Source of the DNA: Paracoccaceae bacterium
Lineage (GTDB): Bacteria; Pseudomonadota; Alphaproteobacteria; Rhodobacterales; Rhodobacteraceae
Assembly: GCA_002746395.1 (NCBI GenBank)
Contig: NVXA01000005.1
Coordinates: forward strand, 48,103 to 57,585
DNA: 9,483 bases
Reading direction: 5' to 3'
The notes under the pieces are model-generated. The model was not told the DNA's origin. It ran no database searches and was given only the letters and a program-made list of their open reading frames with translations. Position numbers and translations under genes: made by a program. Positions within the stretch are counted from its first letter, which is position 1. Every line of letters starts with the position of its first letter. Shown piece by piece: positions 1 to 6,467 of this stretch.

Positions 1-1032
1 CCCGACCGCCAACGGCACTCGTTCCACCACCTTAACGCCAGACGCTTCCATCTTCGAGACTTTCGCCGGATTGTTCGTCATCAGCCGAACCGCGCTAAAG
101 CCCATCGCCTTCAGCATTTCAGCGCCCAGCCGGAAATCACGTTCGTCGTCCTCGAATCCCAACCGATGGTTCGCCTCCACCGTATCAAAACCCTGATCCT
201 GCAAAGCATAAGCGCGCATTTTATTGGCAAGGCCAATGCCGCGCCCTTCTTGGTTCATATACAACAGAACCCCGGCACCCTCGTGCCCAATCTGCGCCAG
301 TGCCGCGCGCAACTGCGGGCCGCAATCGCATTTCAACGATCCCAGCAAATCCCCTGTGAAACACGCCGAGTGTAGCCGTGATAAAACCGGAGCCGCCCGA
401 TCAGGATTGCCAATTTCAATCGCGTAATGCTCCTCGCCACCGTCGCGCGGCCGAAATACACGCACGCGGCCTTGTTTGGAAACCTCAAGCGGAACACGGG
501 CGGCGGAAACCTCCGTCAGTTCGGAAACCTCGTCCATACCCAACAGATCTGCCGCTTCGATCCGGTTCAGCCCATATTTCTTCGCCAAAGATTCCGCGTG
601 GTCCCGCCCAAGCGACAGAACAACTGCCGCCGGCAACAAATGCGCCCGCTTGGCCAGCGCGATACTGGCGCGGTGAATATCGGCCCCCGCCCCACGGATC
701 ACCTGAAACGGCCCCTTCATCGGTGAAGCCAAGTCCTGCGACGGATCCGCCATCGCATGCACCCACGCAATCCCCGCATCCGCCGGAATAACAATTCGCG
801 CCACGTCACCGTCATAAGCGGCGGTTTTTAAGGTTGTCGCACGGCGCAATGTTATCGCCAGCTCTACAATCCCCGCCATTCCGCGCAGGTCGGCCAATCG
901 TTCGGCACTAACAACCTCGGCCGCCAAAACCAGCGCGCCGTTATCCCCATCAAGTACGGCAACAGGCACACCGATACGGATATCACTGCCCATTCGGGCG
1001 ATGCGTTCCTGTCGGTTCAAAGCTAGGGTCAT
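1..1032 (-). CDS. ribA: GTP cyclohydrolase II with degenerate RibB-like N-terminal domain (3' truncated by window edge)
   Basis: Cytoplasmic enzyme opening the GTP imidazole ring, with release of formate and pyrophosphate, as the first step of riboflavin synthesis. The gene starts at an ATG read from 1032 down; 344 residues are visible and the frame is open at position 1, so the short C-terminal tail is missing. The catalytic domain is intact from about residue 190: zinc ligands C224, C235 and C237 (C-x10-C-x-C in LHSACFTGD...KCDCGPQ), then [27 protein letters not shown] and the end motif MTNNPAKV...RVPLAVG. Residues 15-165 have no GTP cyclohydrolase match but resemble a worn 3,4-dihydroxybutanone-4-phosphate synthase (RibB) fold: [13 protein letters not shown] and [14 protein letters not shown] echo RibB, while the acidic DDExRE and GHTEA catalytic motifs are gone. 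A RibB activity is therefore unlikely (inference). No strong Shine-Dalgarno precedes the ATG. The gene is divergent from the response regulator, and no FMN riboswitch is visible in the leader. Confidence 0.93.
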   Translation of the reverse strand, partial: MTLALNRQERIARMGSDIRIGVPVAVLDGDNGALVLAAEVVSAERLADLRGMAGIVELAITLRRATTLKTAAYDGDVARIVIPADAGIAWVHAMADPSQDLASPMKGPFQVIRGAGADIHRASIALAKRAHLLPAAVVLSLGRDHAESLAKKYGLNRIEAADLLGMDEVSELTEVSAARVPLEVSKQGRVRVFRPRDGGEEHYAIEIGNPDRAAPVLSRLHSACFTGDLLGSLKCDCGPQLRAALAQIGHEGAGVLLYMNQEGRGIGLANKMRAYALQDQGFDTVEANHRLGFEDDERDFRLGAEMLKAMGFSAVRLMTNNPAKVSKMEASGVKVVERVPLAVG

Positions 1033-1045
1033 GAAATTCGGCCAT

Positions 1046-1101
1046 AAATGTTTCAGTTCTTTTCATTCATATATCCCCTAGCCACCGGAATTGAAACATT
1101 T
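1046..1101. repeat. Inverted repeat with 10-bp perfect arms in the ribA / response regulator divergent region
   Basis: AAATGTTTCA at 1046-1055 and its exact reverse complement TGAAACATTT at 1092-1101, separated by 36 nt. The left arm lies 13 nt upstream of the ribA start. The 170-nt region (1033-1202) must hold promoters for both genes, but I see no convincing -35/-10 pair for either. The arms could be two half-sites of a looping or dimeric operator, or could form a stem in the ribA leader RNA. The repeat is directly visible; its role is inferred. Confidence 0.5.
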
Positions 1102-1188
1102 CCCGCGAAAGTGACACGCCTGTGTGAGCGAGCAGCGCAAAACCTTGCAACCAAGCCCTTTTCACAACAAATATGAAGGACACCGCAC

Positions 1189-1195
1189 GGAGGAG
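1189..1195 (+). promoter_or_regulatory. Shine-Dalgarno that fixes the response regulator start
   Basis: GGAGGAG ends 7 nt before the ATG at 1203. An in-frame upstream ATG at 1173 would add MKDTARRSRK but lacks a comparable ribosome site; only an AAGGA follows it. The family normally begins with a few residues before KKILMVDDE, which also fits 1203. Confidence 0.8.
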
Positions 1196-1202
1196 TCGGA
1201 AA

Positions 1203-1889
1203 ATGGGTAGCATTAAGAAAATATTAATGGTCGATGACGAGGTAGATCTACGCGAAGCCCTCGCCGATCAATTGGTAATGACAGACGAGTTCGATGTTTT
1301 CGAGGCCGGAACCGGTGCGGAAGGGTTAAAAAAGGCTAAAGAAGCCCTTTACGATTTGATAATCCTCGATGTTGGCCTGCCCGATATGGATGGTCGCGAA
1401 CTGTGCCGGTTAATGCGTAAACAAGGCGTTAAAAGTCCGATTTTGATGCTGACAGGCCACACAACGGATTCCGACACCATTCTTGGTCTGGATGCCGGTG
1501 CAAACGATTACGTTTCCAAACCCTTCAAATTCCCCGTGCTTCTGGCCCGTATCCGCGCCCAGCTTCGCCAGCACGAACAATCCGAAGATGCAGTTTTCAC
1601 CATCGGGCCATATACGTTCAAGCCCGCCGCTAAAATGCTGCTGGATGATGACGAGAAGAAAATTCGCCTGACGGAAAAAGAAACAAACATCCTGAAATTC
1701 CTTTACCGCGCCAACGATGCGGTCGTTGCCCGCGATGTTCTGCTGCATGAAGTATGGGGCTATAACGCTGGCGTCACCACGCACACGCTGGAAACACACA
1801 TCTATCGCCTGCGCCAAAAGATCGAGCCTGATCCCTCCAACGCACGCCTGTTAGTTACCGAAAGCGGCGGTTACCGCCTCGTTTCCTAA
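1203..1889 (+). CDS. OmpR/PhoB-family response regulator (orphan)
   Basis: Two-component DNA-binding response regulator of 228 residues. The receiver domain spans about residues 4-118: acidic pocket D11-D12, phosphoacceptor D56 in LIILDVGLPDMDG, switch T84 (MLTGHT) and K106 in YVSKPF. A winged-helix effector domain follows (about 128-228), with LTEKE, the recognition-helix region VTTHTLETHIYRLRQKI and the C-terminal hairpin ESGGYRLVS. All phosphorylation residues are present, so it should be phospho-regulated. No histidine kinase lies next to it, and the terminator after it makes it a single-gene transcript, so its partner is encoded elsewhere. The start at 1203 is chosen over 1173 because of GGAGGAG at 1189-1195. 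Targets cannot be deduced; the divergent ribA promoter and the adjacent inverted repeat are possible sites for autoregulation (inference). I do not assign a gene name. Confidence 0.93.
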   Translation: MGSIKKILMVDDEVDLREALADQLVMTDEFDVFEAGTGAEGLKKAKEALYDLIILDVGLPDMDGRELCRLMRKQGVKSPILMLTGHTTDSDTILGLDAGANDYVSKPFKFPVLLARIRAQLRQHEQSEDAVFTIGPYTFKPAAKMLLDDDEKKIRLTEKETNILKFLYRANDAVVARDVLLHEVWGYNAGVTTHTLETHIYRLRQKIEPDPSNARLLVTESGGYRLVS

Positions 1890-1910
1890 GAATTCCTCCC
1901 TGAGACTTGA

Positions 1911-1942
1911 GCCCGCTGCGTTTATCGTAGCGGGTCTTTTTT
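1911..1942 (+). terminator. Rho-independent terminator after the response regulator
   Basis: Stem CCCGCTGCG (1912-1920), loop TTTAT, complementary arm CGTAGCGGG (1926-1934) with one G-U pair, then TCTTTTTT (1935-1942). Nine base pairs, a five-base loop and a U-run 21 nt after the stop codon are a canonical arrangement. Confidence 0.9.
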
Positions 1943-1968
1943 GACTTGTGGTCAGTGGTCGCTACGGT
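1941..1968 (+). promoter_or_regulatory. Possible sigma-70-type promoter for xth
   Basis: TTGACT (1941-1946) matches five of six bases of the -35 consensus. TACGGT (1963-1968), 16 nt later, is a weak -10. The -35 begins inside the U-run of the preceding terminator. A direct repeat GTGGTC-A-GTGGTC (1948-1960) lies in the spacer. The start codon is at 2000. Supported mainly by position and the -35 match. Confidence 0.35.
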
Positions 1969-1999
1969 AGACTCGGCGCGAATTTATCCGGAGAGAATA

Positions 2000-2785
2000 A
2001 TGACCCTTACCGTCTGCACATGGAACATCAACTCTGTCCGCTTGCGTGAACCGCTGGTCTTGAAGCTGCTGGCCGAGGAGGCGCCAGACGTGCTGTGCCT
2101 TCAGGAATGCAAATCCCCAACGGACAAAATTCCGACCGAGAATTTCGCCGCCATGGGGTACAATCTGATCGCACGCGGGCAAAAAGGCTATAACGGCGTG
2201 GCCATTCTTTCCCGTCTGCCGATGGTCGATGCGGGACACCGTGATTTCTGCGAAAAGGGCGATGCGCGCCACGTCTCTGGGCGGCTGGAAAACGGCGTGA
2301 CCATTCACAACTATTACATTCCCGCAGGTGGCGACGAAGCGGATCGTGAGAAGAACGAAAAATTCGGCCACAAGCTAGATTTTCTAACCGAAATGCGGGA
2401 TTGGTTTCAAAACGAGGCCCCGAAAAAATCCATCCTCGTTGGTGATCTGAATATCGCCCCATTGGAAGATGATGTTTGGGATCACAAAAAGCTTTTGAAA
2501 GTTGTCAGCCATACCCCGATCGAAGTAGAACACCTCGCCGCCGCGCAAAACGCCGGAAACTGGGTGGATATTACGCGCCAAGACATCCCTGACGGCAAGT
2601 TTTACAGCTGGTGGTCGTACCGCGCCAAAGATTGGGATGCGGCAGATAAAGGCCGCCGCCTTGATCACATTTGGGCCACGGATGACATATCAAACACCGC
2701 ACATTCCAGCCGCCTGTTGCGCGATGCGCGCGGATGGGAACGCCCATCAGATCACGCGCCACTATTTGCGAGTTTTGATCTGTGA
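2000..2785 (+). CDS. xth: Exodeoxyribonuclease III
   Basis: Mg-dependent 3'-5' exonuclease and AP endonuclease of base-excision repair, acting on abasic sites and blocked 3' ends. The 261-residue protein is one exonuclease-endonuclease-phosphatase domain with all family landmarks: WNINSVR (residues 8-14), metal-binding E36 in LQECK, Y106 near HNYYIPAG, D149 and N151 in VGDLNIAP, WWSYR (204-208), RRLDHIWA (219-226) and the terminal SDHAPL with D251 and H252. Length is close to the E. coli enzyme. The ATG at 2000 is preferred over an upstream in-frame ATG at 1946 because GGAGAG (1990-1995) precedes it and MTLTVCTWN is the usual beginning; the upstream ATG would also sit in the promoter region just after the terminator. 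The stop overlaps the GTG start of the next gene by 4 bases, so the two are probably co-transcribed and coupled. Confidence 0.95.
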   Translation: MTLTVCTWNINSVRLREPLVLKLLAEEAPDVLCLQECKSPTDKIPTENFAAMGYNLIARGQKGYNGVAILSRLPMVDAGHRDFCEKGDARHVSGRLENGVTIHNYYIPAGGDEADREKNEKFGHKLDFLTEMRDWFQNEAPKKSILVGDLNIAPLEDDVWDHKKLLKVVSHTPIEVEHLAAAQNAGNWVDITRQDIPDGKFYSWWSYRAKDWDAADKGRRLDHIWATDDISNTAHSSRLLRDARGWERPSDHAPLFASFDL

Positions 2786-3525
2786 TCGACGCCACGCTAA
2801 AAAATGGCGTTGGGCGAATAACGCTGAATAACCCAAAGGTTCACAATTCCTTAACACGTGAGGCAATGGGCGATATTCGTGCGGCTTTGGAAAAATGGGC
2901 CGCCAGCGATATTCGTGTGCTGGTTTTGACGGGCACGGGGAAAAGTTTTTGTTCCGGCGTCTCGCTGGGCGATGTTGGAAGCGGGGATTGGTCGAACAAC
3001 CCTCTGACTGCCCTCTGTGATGCCGTTGAAAACTTCCACACCCCGACAATCTGCGGTCTCAACGGTGGTGTATACGGCGGCGGAGTTGAACTGGCCCTGT
3101 CGTGCGATTTTCGCATCGGCGTTACCGGCATGAAAATGTTCGTCCCAGCGGCAAAAATTGGCGTGCATTACGACGCTGCGGGAATTGCGCGGTATGTTCA
3201 AAAGCTCGGTCCCCAAACTGCACGGCGAGTGTTTTTGCTGGCGGAGCGGTTCGAAGGTCAAGCGCTTCTCGATATCGGGTTTCTGGATTTCCTAGTCGAA
3301 CCGGATTCCCTAAACGAACACGTTGAGGCGCTTGCTGACACCATTGATAGCGCCGCACCGCTCGCCGTTCAGGGAATGAAACGCACTATTCTGGAAATCA
3401 GTCGCGGTACTTTGGATGCTGACGCCGCCACCCAACGCGTCGCACAATGCTTTGCGTCAGAAGATCATCACGAGGGTCTCGCTGCGCTATCCGAAAAACG
3501 TGCCCCCGTTTTCAAAGGCCGTTAA
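2782..3525 (+). CDS. Enoyl-CoA hydratase/isomerase-family protein lacking one catalytic glutamate
   Basis: Crotonase-fold protein of 247 residues. Visible landmarks: the oxyanion-hole strand VLVLTGTGKSFCSGVSL (46-62), the second oxyanion and helix segment NGGVYGGGVELALSCD (94-109), and a plausible C-terminal helical domain (180-247). E103 aligns with rat mitochondrial hydratase E144. Counting 20 residues on without a gap, the position of the second catalytic glutamate (rat E164, in QPEILLG) is A123 (VPAAKIG). Classical water addition to a 2-enoyl-CoA is therefore doubtful; isomerase, hydrolase or another crotonase reaction is possible. The GTG start at 2782 overlaps the xth stop (GTGA) and has no good ribosome site of its own, so it likely depends on translational coupling to xth. 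The stop shares GTTAAC with the opposing comM stop. The substrate cannot be told. Confidence 0.85.
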   Translation: MIDATLKNGVGRITLNNPKVHNSLTREAMGDIRAALEKWAASDIRVLVLTGTGKSFCSGVSLGDVGSGDWSNNPLTALCDAVENFHTPTICGLNGGVYGGGVELALSCDFRIGVTGMKMFVPAAKIGVHYDAAGIARYVQKLGPQTARRVFLLAERFEGQALLDIGFLDFLVEPDSLNEHVEALADTIDSAAPLAVQGMKRTILEISRGTLDADAATQRVAQCFASEDHHEGLAALSEKRAPVFKGR

Positions 3526-5054
3526 CCCAATTTGGCGCGTCCAGACGCGGATTCACGGTAAAACCTGTAACTGACAGATTCGGCAATATGGTGACGCTGT
3601 ACGATCCGTTCACCGTCCAGATCCGCAATCGTCCGGCTTACCCGTAAAATCCGGTGATAGGCTCGCGCGCTCATCCGGAAGTGTTCCGCCATATCGCCAA
3701 GCAATTTTCGGCCCTCGGTTGTGGGTTCGGCAATGGCTTCCAGCAGCGTCCCTTCAGCGTCCGAATTCGTTGACATACCATCATATTCCGCGAACCGCAC
3801 CCGTTGAATTTCGCGTGCTTGGGCCACCCGCACCGCAATTTCCGCTGACCCTTCTTTGGGTGGCGGTTGCGACAGATCCGAAACTTCGACCGGAGGAATC
3901 TCAACCTTGATGTCGAAACGGTCCATCAACGGCCCCGAAATCCGGCCCAGATATTCATCGCCACACAGCGGAACACGCGCGCAGGCCCGTTCAGGGTCCG
4001 TCAAAAATCCACACTTGCAAGGATTCGCCGCCGCCAACAGCATGAATTTGCACGGATATCGCACATGGGCATTTGCGCGCGCCACGACCACATCGCCGGT
4101 TTCAACCGGTTGGCGCAGGGTTTCCAGCACGGCGCGGGCAAATTCGGGAAACTCGTCCAGAAACAGCACACCGTTATGCGCCAACGAAATTTCCCCCGGT
4201 TTGGCATTGCGCCCGCCCCCGACAATCGCCGCCATCGAAGCCGTGTGATGCGGTGTGCGAAACGGCCGTGTTCGCGAAATTCCACCCTCTACCAGCATCC
4301 CTGCCAGTGAATGGATCATCGAGGTTTCCAACGCCTCCTGCGGGTCAAGCGGTGGCAAAATTCCGGGCAGGCGCGCGGCGAGCATAGATTTACCGGCCCC
4401 GGGCTCCCCAATCATAAAGAAATGGTGCCGGCCAGCCGCTGCAATTTCCATCGCGCGTTTGGCTTTTTCCTGTCCTTTAACGTCGCGAAAATCACGGGTG
4501 GAAACCTCGGTATGAACCTCGCCGGGTTCAGACGTTGTTAATACTTTGCGCCCGTTAAAATGGTTAACCAAATCTAACAGGGAATTGGGCGCGATGACCT
4601 GCACGGCACCAACCCACGCGGCCTCTGATCCGCAGGCTTTAGGGCAGATCAACCCGAAATCCGCCTCCGCAGCGGCCATTGCGGCTGGCAGTGCGCCGAC
4701 CACCGGCACCAAAGTTCCATCCAGCGACAGCTCCCCAAGGCAAACCTGCCGGGCGGCCTCGTCTTTTGGCAGGATATCCATCGCCGCCAGCAGGCTCATG
4801 GCGATTGGCAGGTCGAAATGAGAGCCTTCCTTCAACAAATCAGCCGGGGAAAGGTTGATCGTGATCCGCTTGGCAGGCAGCGCCAAGCCCATCGCTGTAA
4901 TCGCCGCACGGACCCTTTCCTTGGATTCCGAAACGGCCTTGTTGGGCAAACCAACCATGTTGAACGCCGGAATTCCGGGTGCAAGTGAACACTGCACCTC
5001 GATTAACTTGGCCTCAACACCTTGAAAAGCGACAGTGTAAGCGCGCGCAATCAT
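3522..5054 (-). CDS. comM: YifB/ComM-family Mg-chelatase-like AAA+ ATPase
   Basis: ComM is a hexameric branch-migration helicase that extends homologous integration of incoming single-stranded DNA during natural transformation. The 510-residue protein has the expected order: an N-terminal LonC-like ChlI domain (about 1-165; ARAYTVAFQGVEAKLIEVQ, GLPNKAVSESKERVRAA, INLSPADLLKEGSHFDLP), then the ATPase domain with Walker A GEPGAGKS (216-223), PHHTAS (268-273), Walker B VLFLDEF (296-302), the cysteine set C346, C348, C358 and C364 in ANPCKCG...ACARVPLC, and RISGPLMDRFDI (371-382). The C-terminal helical lid (about 405-505) ends near RFYRESASGRAKLG. I start at the ATG read from 5054 because AGGAG sits five bases before it and homologues begin MIARAYTVA; an in-frame ATG at 5090 adds twelve unlikely residues and overlaps a CtrA-like box. 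It is last in the minus-strand block, 60 nt after gst, and possibly has its own promoter there. Confidence 0.95.
   Translation of the reverse strand: MIARAYTVAFQGVEAKLIEVQCSLAPGIPAFNMVGLPNKAVSESKERVRAAITAMGLALPAKRITINLSPADLLKEGSHFDLPIAMSLLAAMDILPKDEAARQVCLGELSLDGTLVPVVGALPAAMAAAEADFGLICPKACGSEAAWVGAVQVIAPNSLLDLVNHFNGRKVLTTSEPGEVHTEVSTRDFRDVKGQEKAKRAMEIAAAGRHHFFMIGEPGAGKSMLAARLPGILPPLDPQEALETSMIHSLAGMLVEGGISRTRPFRTPHHTASMAAIVGGGRNAKPGEISLAHNGVLFLDEFPEFARAVLETLRQPVETGDVVVARANAHVRYPCKFMLLAAANPCKCGFLTDPERACARVPLCGDEYLGRISGPLMDRFDIKVEIPPVEVSDLSQPPPKEGSAEIAVRVAQAREIQRVRFAEYDGMSTNSDAEGTLLEAIAEPTTEGRKLLGDMAEHFRMSARAYHRILRVSRTIADLDGERIVQRHHIAESVSYRFYRESASGRAKLG
3536..3549. other. Short GC-rich hairpin at the convergent 3' ends
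   Basis: CGCGTC-CA-GACGCG, a perfect six-base inverted repeat, lies 10 nt past the hydratase-family stop and inside the last codons of comM. No T-run follows on either strand, so it is at best a weak 3'-end or transcript-stability element. It may equally be a by-product of coding sequence. Confidence 0.25.
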
Positions 5055-5059
5055 GAGGA

Positions 5060-5064
5060 CTCCT
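5060..5064 (-). promoter_or_regulatory. Shine-Dalgarno that fixes the comM start
   Basis: On the minus strand AGGAG lies five bases before the ATG read from 5054, which supports this start over the in-frame ATG at 5090. The GACTC overlapping it (5058-5062) is a GANTC, the recognition sequence of the alphaproteobacterial CcrM methylase. This may be chance, since such sites also occur within genes here. Confidence 0.75.
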
Positions 5065-5089
5065 GTTTCAAAAGAACAGTTGTCGCGCA

Positions 5090-5111
5090 TTAACCATTAA
5101 ACTTTCGTTAA
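5090..5111 (-). promoter_or_regulatory. CtrA-like binding box upstream of comM
   Basis: On the plus strand TTAACCAT (5090-5097) overlaps TTAA-ACTTTCG-TTAA (5097-5111). The first is the CtrA half-site form and the second is the full TTAA-N7-TTAA spacing known from Caulobacter and relatives. It lies 36-57 nt upstream of the comM start, in the only gap (60 nt) between gst and comM. The sequence match is direct; binding is inferred. The local AT-richness around the gst stop codon makes chance a real alternative. Confidence 0.5.
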
Positions 5112-5114
5112 TTT

Positions 5115-5807
5115 TTAGGCATTTGGCCAAGGAGTTGTCTGGAGGTCCATATCATACCCTGGCTGAACGTAGTTTTCCGCCAAGCCGCCGATGCGCCATT
5201 CTTTGAACGACGCGTCGTTGATCGTGGTCTCGACATATTCCTTGGCAAGGGCGCTCATCGGTAACCGGTATGTCAGCAACCGCGTGGCGAGCGGAGCGTA
5301 AAACGCATCAGCGATGGAGTATTCGCCAAACAACCACGGGCCAGATTTGCCCCAGCGCGATCGTGCCTCTGACCAGATTTTCTCAATTCGAGCGATGTCA
5401 GTCAGAACTGCATCCGAAGGCGAAAACCCCTGATAGCAATGCCGTAAGTTCATTGTGCAATCGTTCCGAAGGGCTGCAAAGCCTGAGTGCATTTCCGCGG
5501 TGATAGAACGGGCGAACCCACGCGCTGCAGGGTCTTGTGGCCACATATGCTTGTCAGGATGACGTTCAGCCAACGTTTCGGCGATAGCCAAAGTATCGGA
5601 CACAATCACGGAGCCGCCGGAAGCATCAAAACGGATAGCAGGCACCAACCGGCCACCGCCGAAATCTTTCAACATATCAATAAATTCAGGTGAATACATT
5701 CGGGCCGATACAACATCTACCGGAATGTCGGATTTCGCGAAAAGCAGCCAGCCACGTAAGGACCAGCTGGAATATGTTCTGTCACCGATCGCCAATGAAT
5801 ACGTCAT
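5115..5807 (-). CDS. Glutathione S-transferase family protein
   Basis: Soluble glutathione transferase-like protein of 230 residues. The N-terminal thioredoxin-fold domain (about 1-85) begins with LAIGDRTYSSWSLRGW, the SSWSLR form typical of one bacterial GST group, where S13 or S14 would be the thiol-activating residue. It continues with the cis-proline segment RLVPAI (P56) and the glutathione-binding turn VSDTLAIAETL (69-79), where the common ES is SD. The C-terminal helical domain follows (about 95-215), with the capping-box-like GEYSIADAFYAPL. The start is the ATG read from 5807: GGGAGG ends five bases before it, while the TTG codon just upstream (5810) would be only two bases from that site. 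It lies 72 nt after the phosphatase gene and 60 nt before comM, so it may belong to the same transcript. The substrate is unknown; nothing ties it to cobalamin or DNA uptake. Confidence 0.88.
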   Translation of the reverse strand: MTYSLAIGDRTYSSWSLRGWLLFAKSDIPVDVVSARMYSPEFIDMLKDFGGGRLVPAIRFDASGGSVIVSDTLAIAETLAERHPDKHMWPQDPAARGFARSITAEMHSGFAALRNDCTMNLRHCYQGFSPSDAVLTDIARIEKIWSEARSRWGKSGPWLFGEYSIADAFYAPLATRLLTYRLPMSALAKEYVETTINDASFKEWRIGGLAENYVQPGYDMDLQTTPWPNA

Positions 5808-5879
5808 CAAAACCTCCCTTTTCTTCGAATTTATGCGTAACTGCGCCTAACGTCCAATCAGAAAACCGGATGGAACATA

Positions 5880-6467
5880 TCACGGCAGATGATTTACGCC
5901 ATGTACGCACCAAGATTTCGAGGCGTGCAGATAATCTAGACGCGTAACTGAAAGATTATCGACTTTGAACGTGAAGGCCGCTTTCGCGCTCATTCCGCTG
6001 GCGCGTTGCAGAGCGGTCAGGATTGCGGCGAAGTGGCCGACGATGACAATGTCACCCGTACCATGATCTGCGATTATTGCATCAACCGCACCGGAAATCC
6101 GTTTGGATAGATCATTCCAGCTTTCACCATTTGGCGGAGCGATAGCACCGGGGGATTCCCAGAATTTTCGGCTGGTTTCTGGATCAGACTTTGCGATGTC
6201 GGCGAAAAGCTGACCGTCCCAGTCGCCGAAGTTCATTTCCCGCAGGGTCGGGGTATTTGGCAGGCGGTTTCGATCGCCTTGAACGGCATCGGCCGTCGCG
6301 CTCGCACGTTGTAAGTCCGACGAAATGATGCTGGCTTGTGATGGCAGATAGCTTGAAAGCCGATCCAGAGCCACCAAATCGGATAGATCGGCGGGTAGAT
6401 CAGACCAGCCCACCGCCGCTTTGGAATGGGTCGGGCCGTGGCGAACAAACCAGAGGCGTGTGGTCAT
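5880..6467 (-). CDS. cobC: Histidine phosphatase, probable alpha-ribazole phosphatase (CobC-like)
   Basis: Phosphoglycerate-mutase-type histidine phosphatase of 195 residues. The catalytic set is complete: R9-H10-G11 in FVRHGPT, where H10 is the phosphohistidine, R54 in SSDLQRASATA, E77 in LREMNFGDWDG and H145 in IVIVGHFAA. REMNFGDWDG and the early GWSDLPADLSD resemble alpha-ribazole-5'-phosphate phosphatases, which remove the phosphate in cobalamin nucleotide-loop assembly. The ATG overlaps the cobP stop (ATGA), so the two are translationally coupled, and this context is the main reason for a CobC call. Motif alone would also allow a general phosphoglycerate-mutase-like or nucleotide phosphatase. 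No other cobalamin genes are in the window. Confidence 0.8.
   Translation of the reverse strand: MTTRLWFVRHGPTHSKAAVGWSDLPADLSDLVALDRLSSYLPSQASIISSDLQRASATADAVQGDRNRLPNTPTLREMNFGDWDGQLFADIAKSDPETSRKFWESPGAIAPPNGESWNDLSKRISGAVDAIIADHGTGDIVIVGHFAAILTALQRASGMSAKAAFTFKVDNLSVTRLDYLHASKSWCVHGVNHLP

Noticed and set aside
166..791. Several plus-strand open frames opposite ribA
   Set aside because: They mirror the ribA coding strand, are rich in Pro, Arg and Ala, and lack ribosome sites or recognisable domains.
1033..1202. FMN riboswitch upstream of ribA
   Set aside because: None of the conserved RFN-element segments is visible in the leader.
1173..1202. Upstream ATG (1173) as the response regulator start
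   Set aside because: The strong GGAGGAG at 1189-1195 points to 1203, and the ten added residues (MKDTARRSRK) are not typical of the family.
1410..1817. 135-codon minus-strand frame opposite the response regulator
   Set aside because: Antisense to a well-supported gene, with no family resemblance and no leader features.
5690..5947. 85-codon plus-strand frame across the phosphatase-gst gap
   Set aside because: Mostly antisense to gst and the phosphatase, with no coding features or ribosome site.
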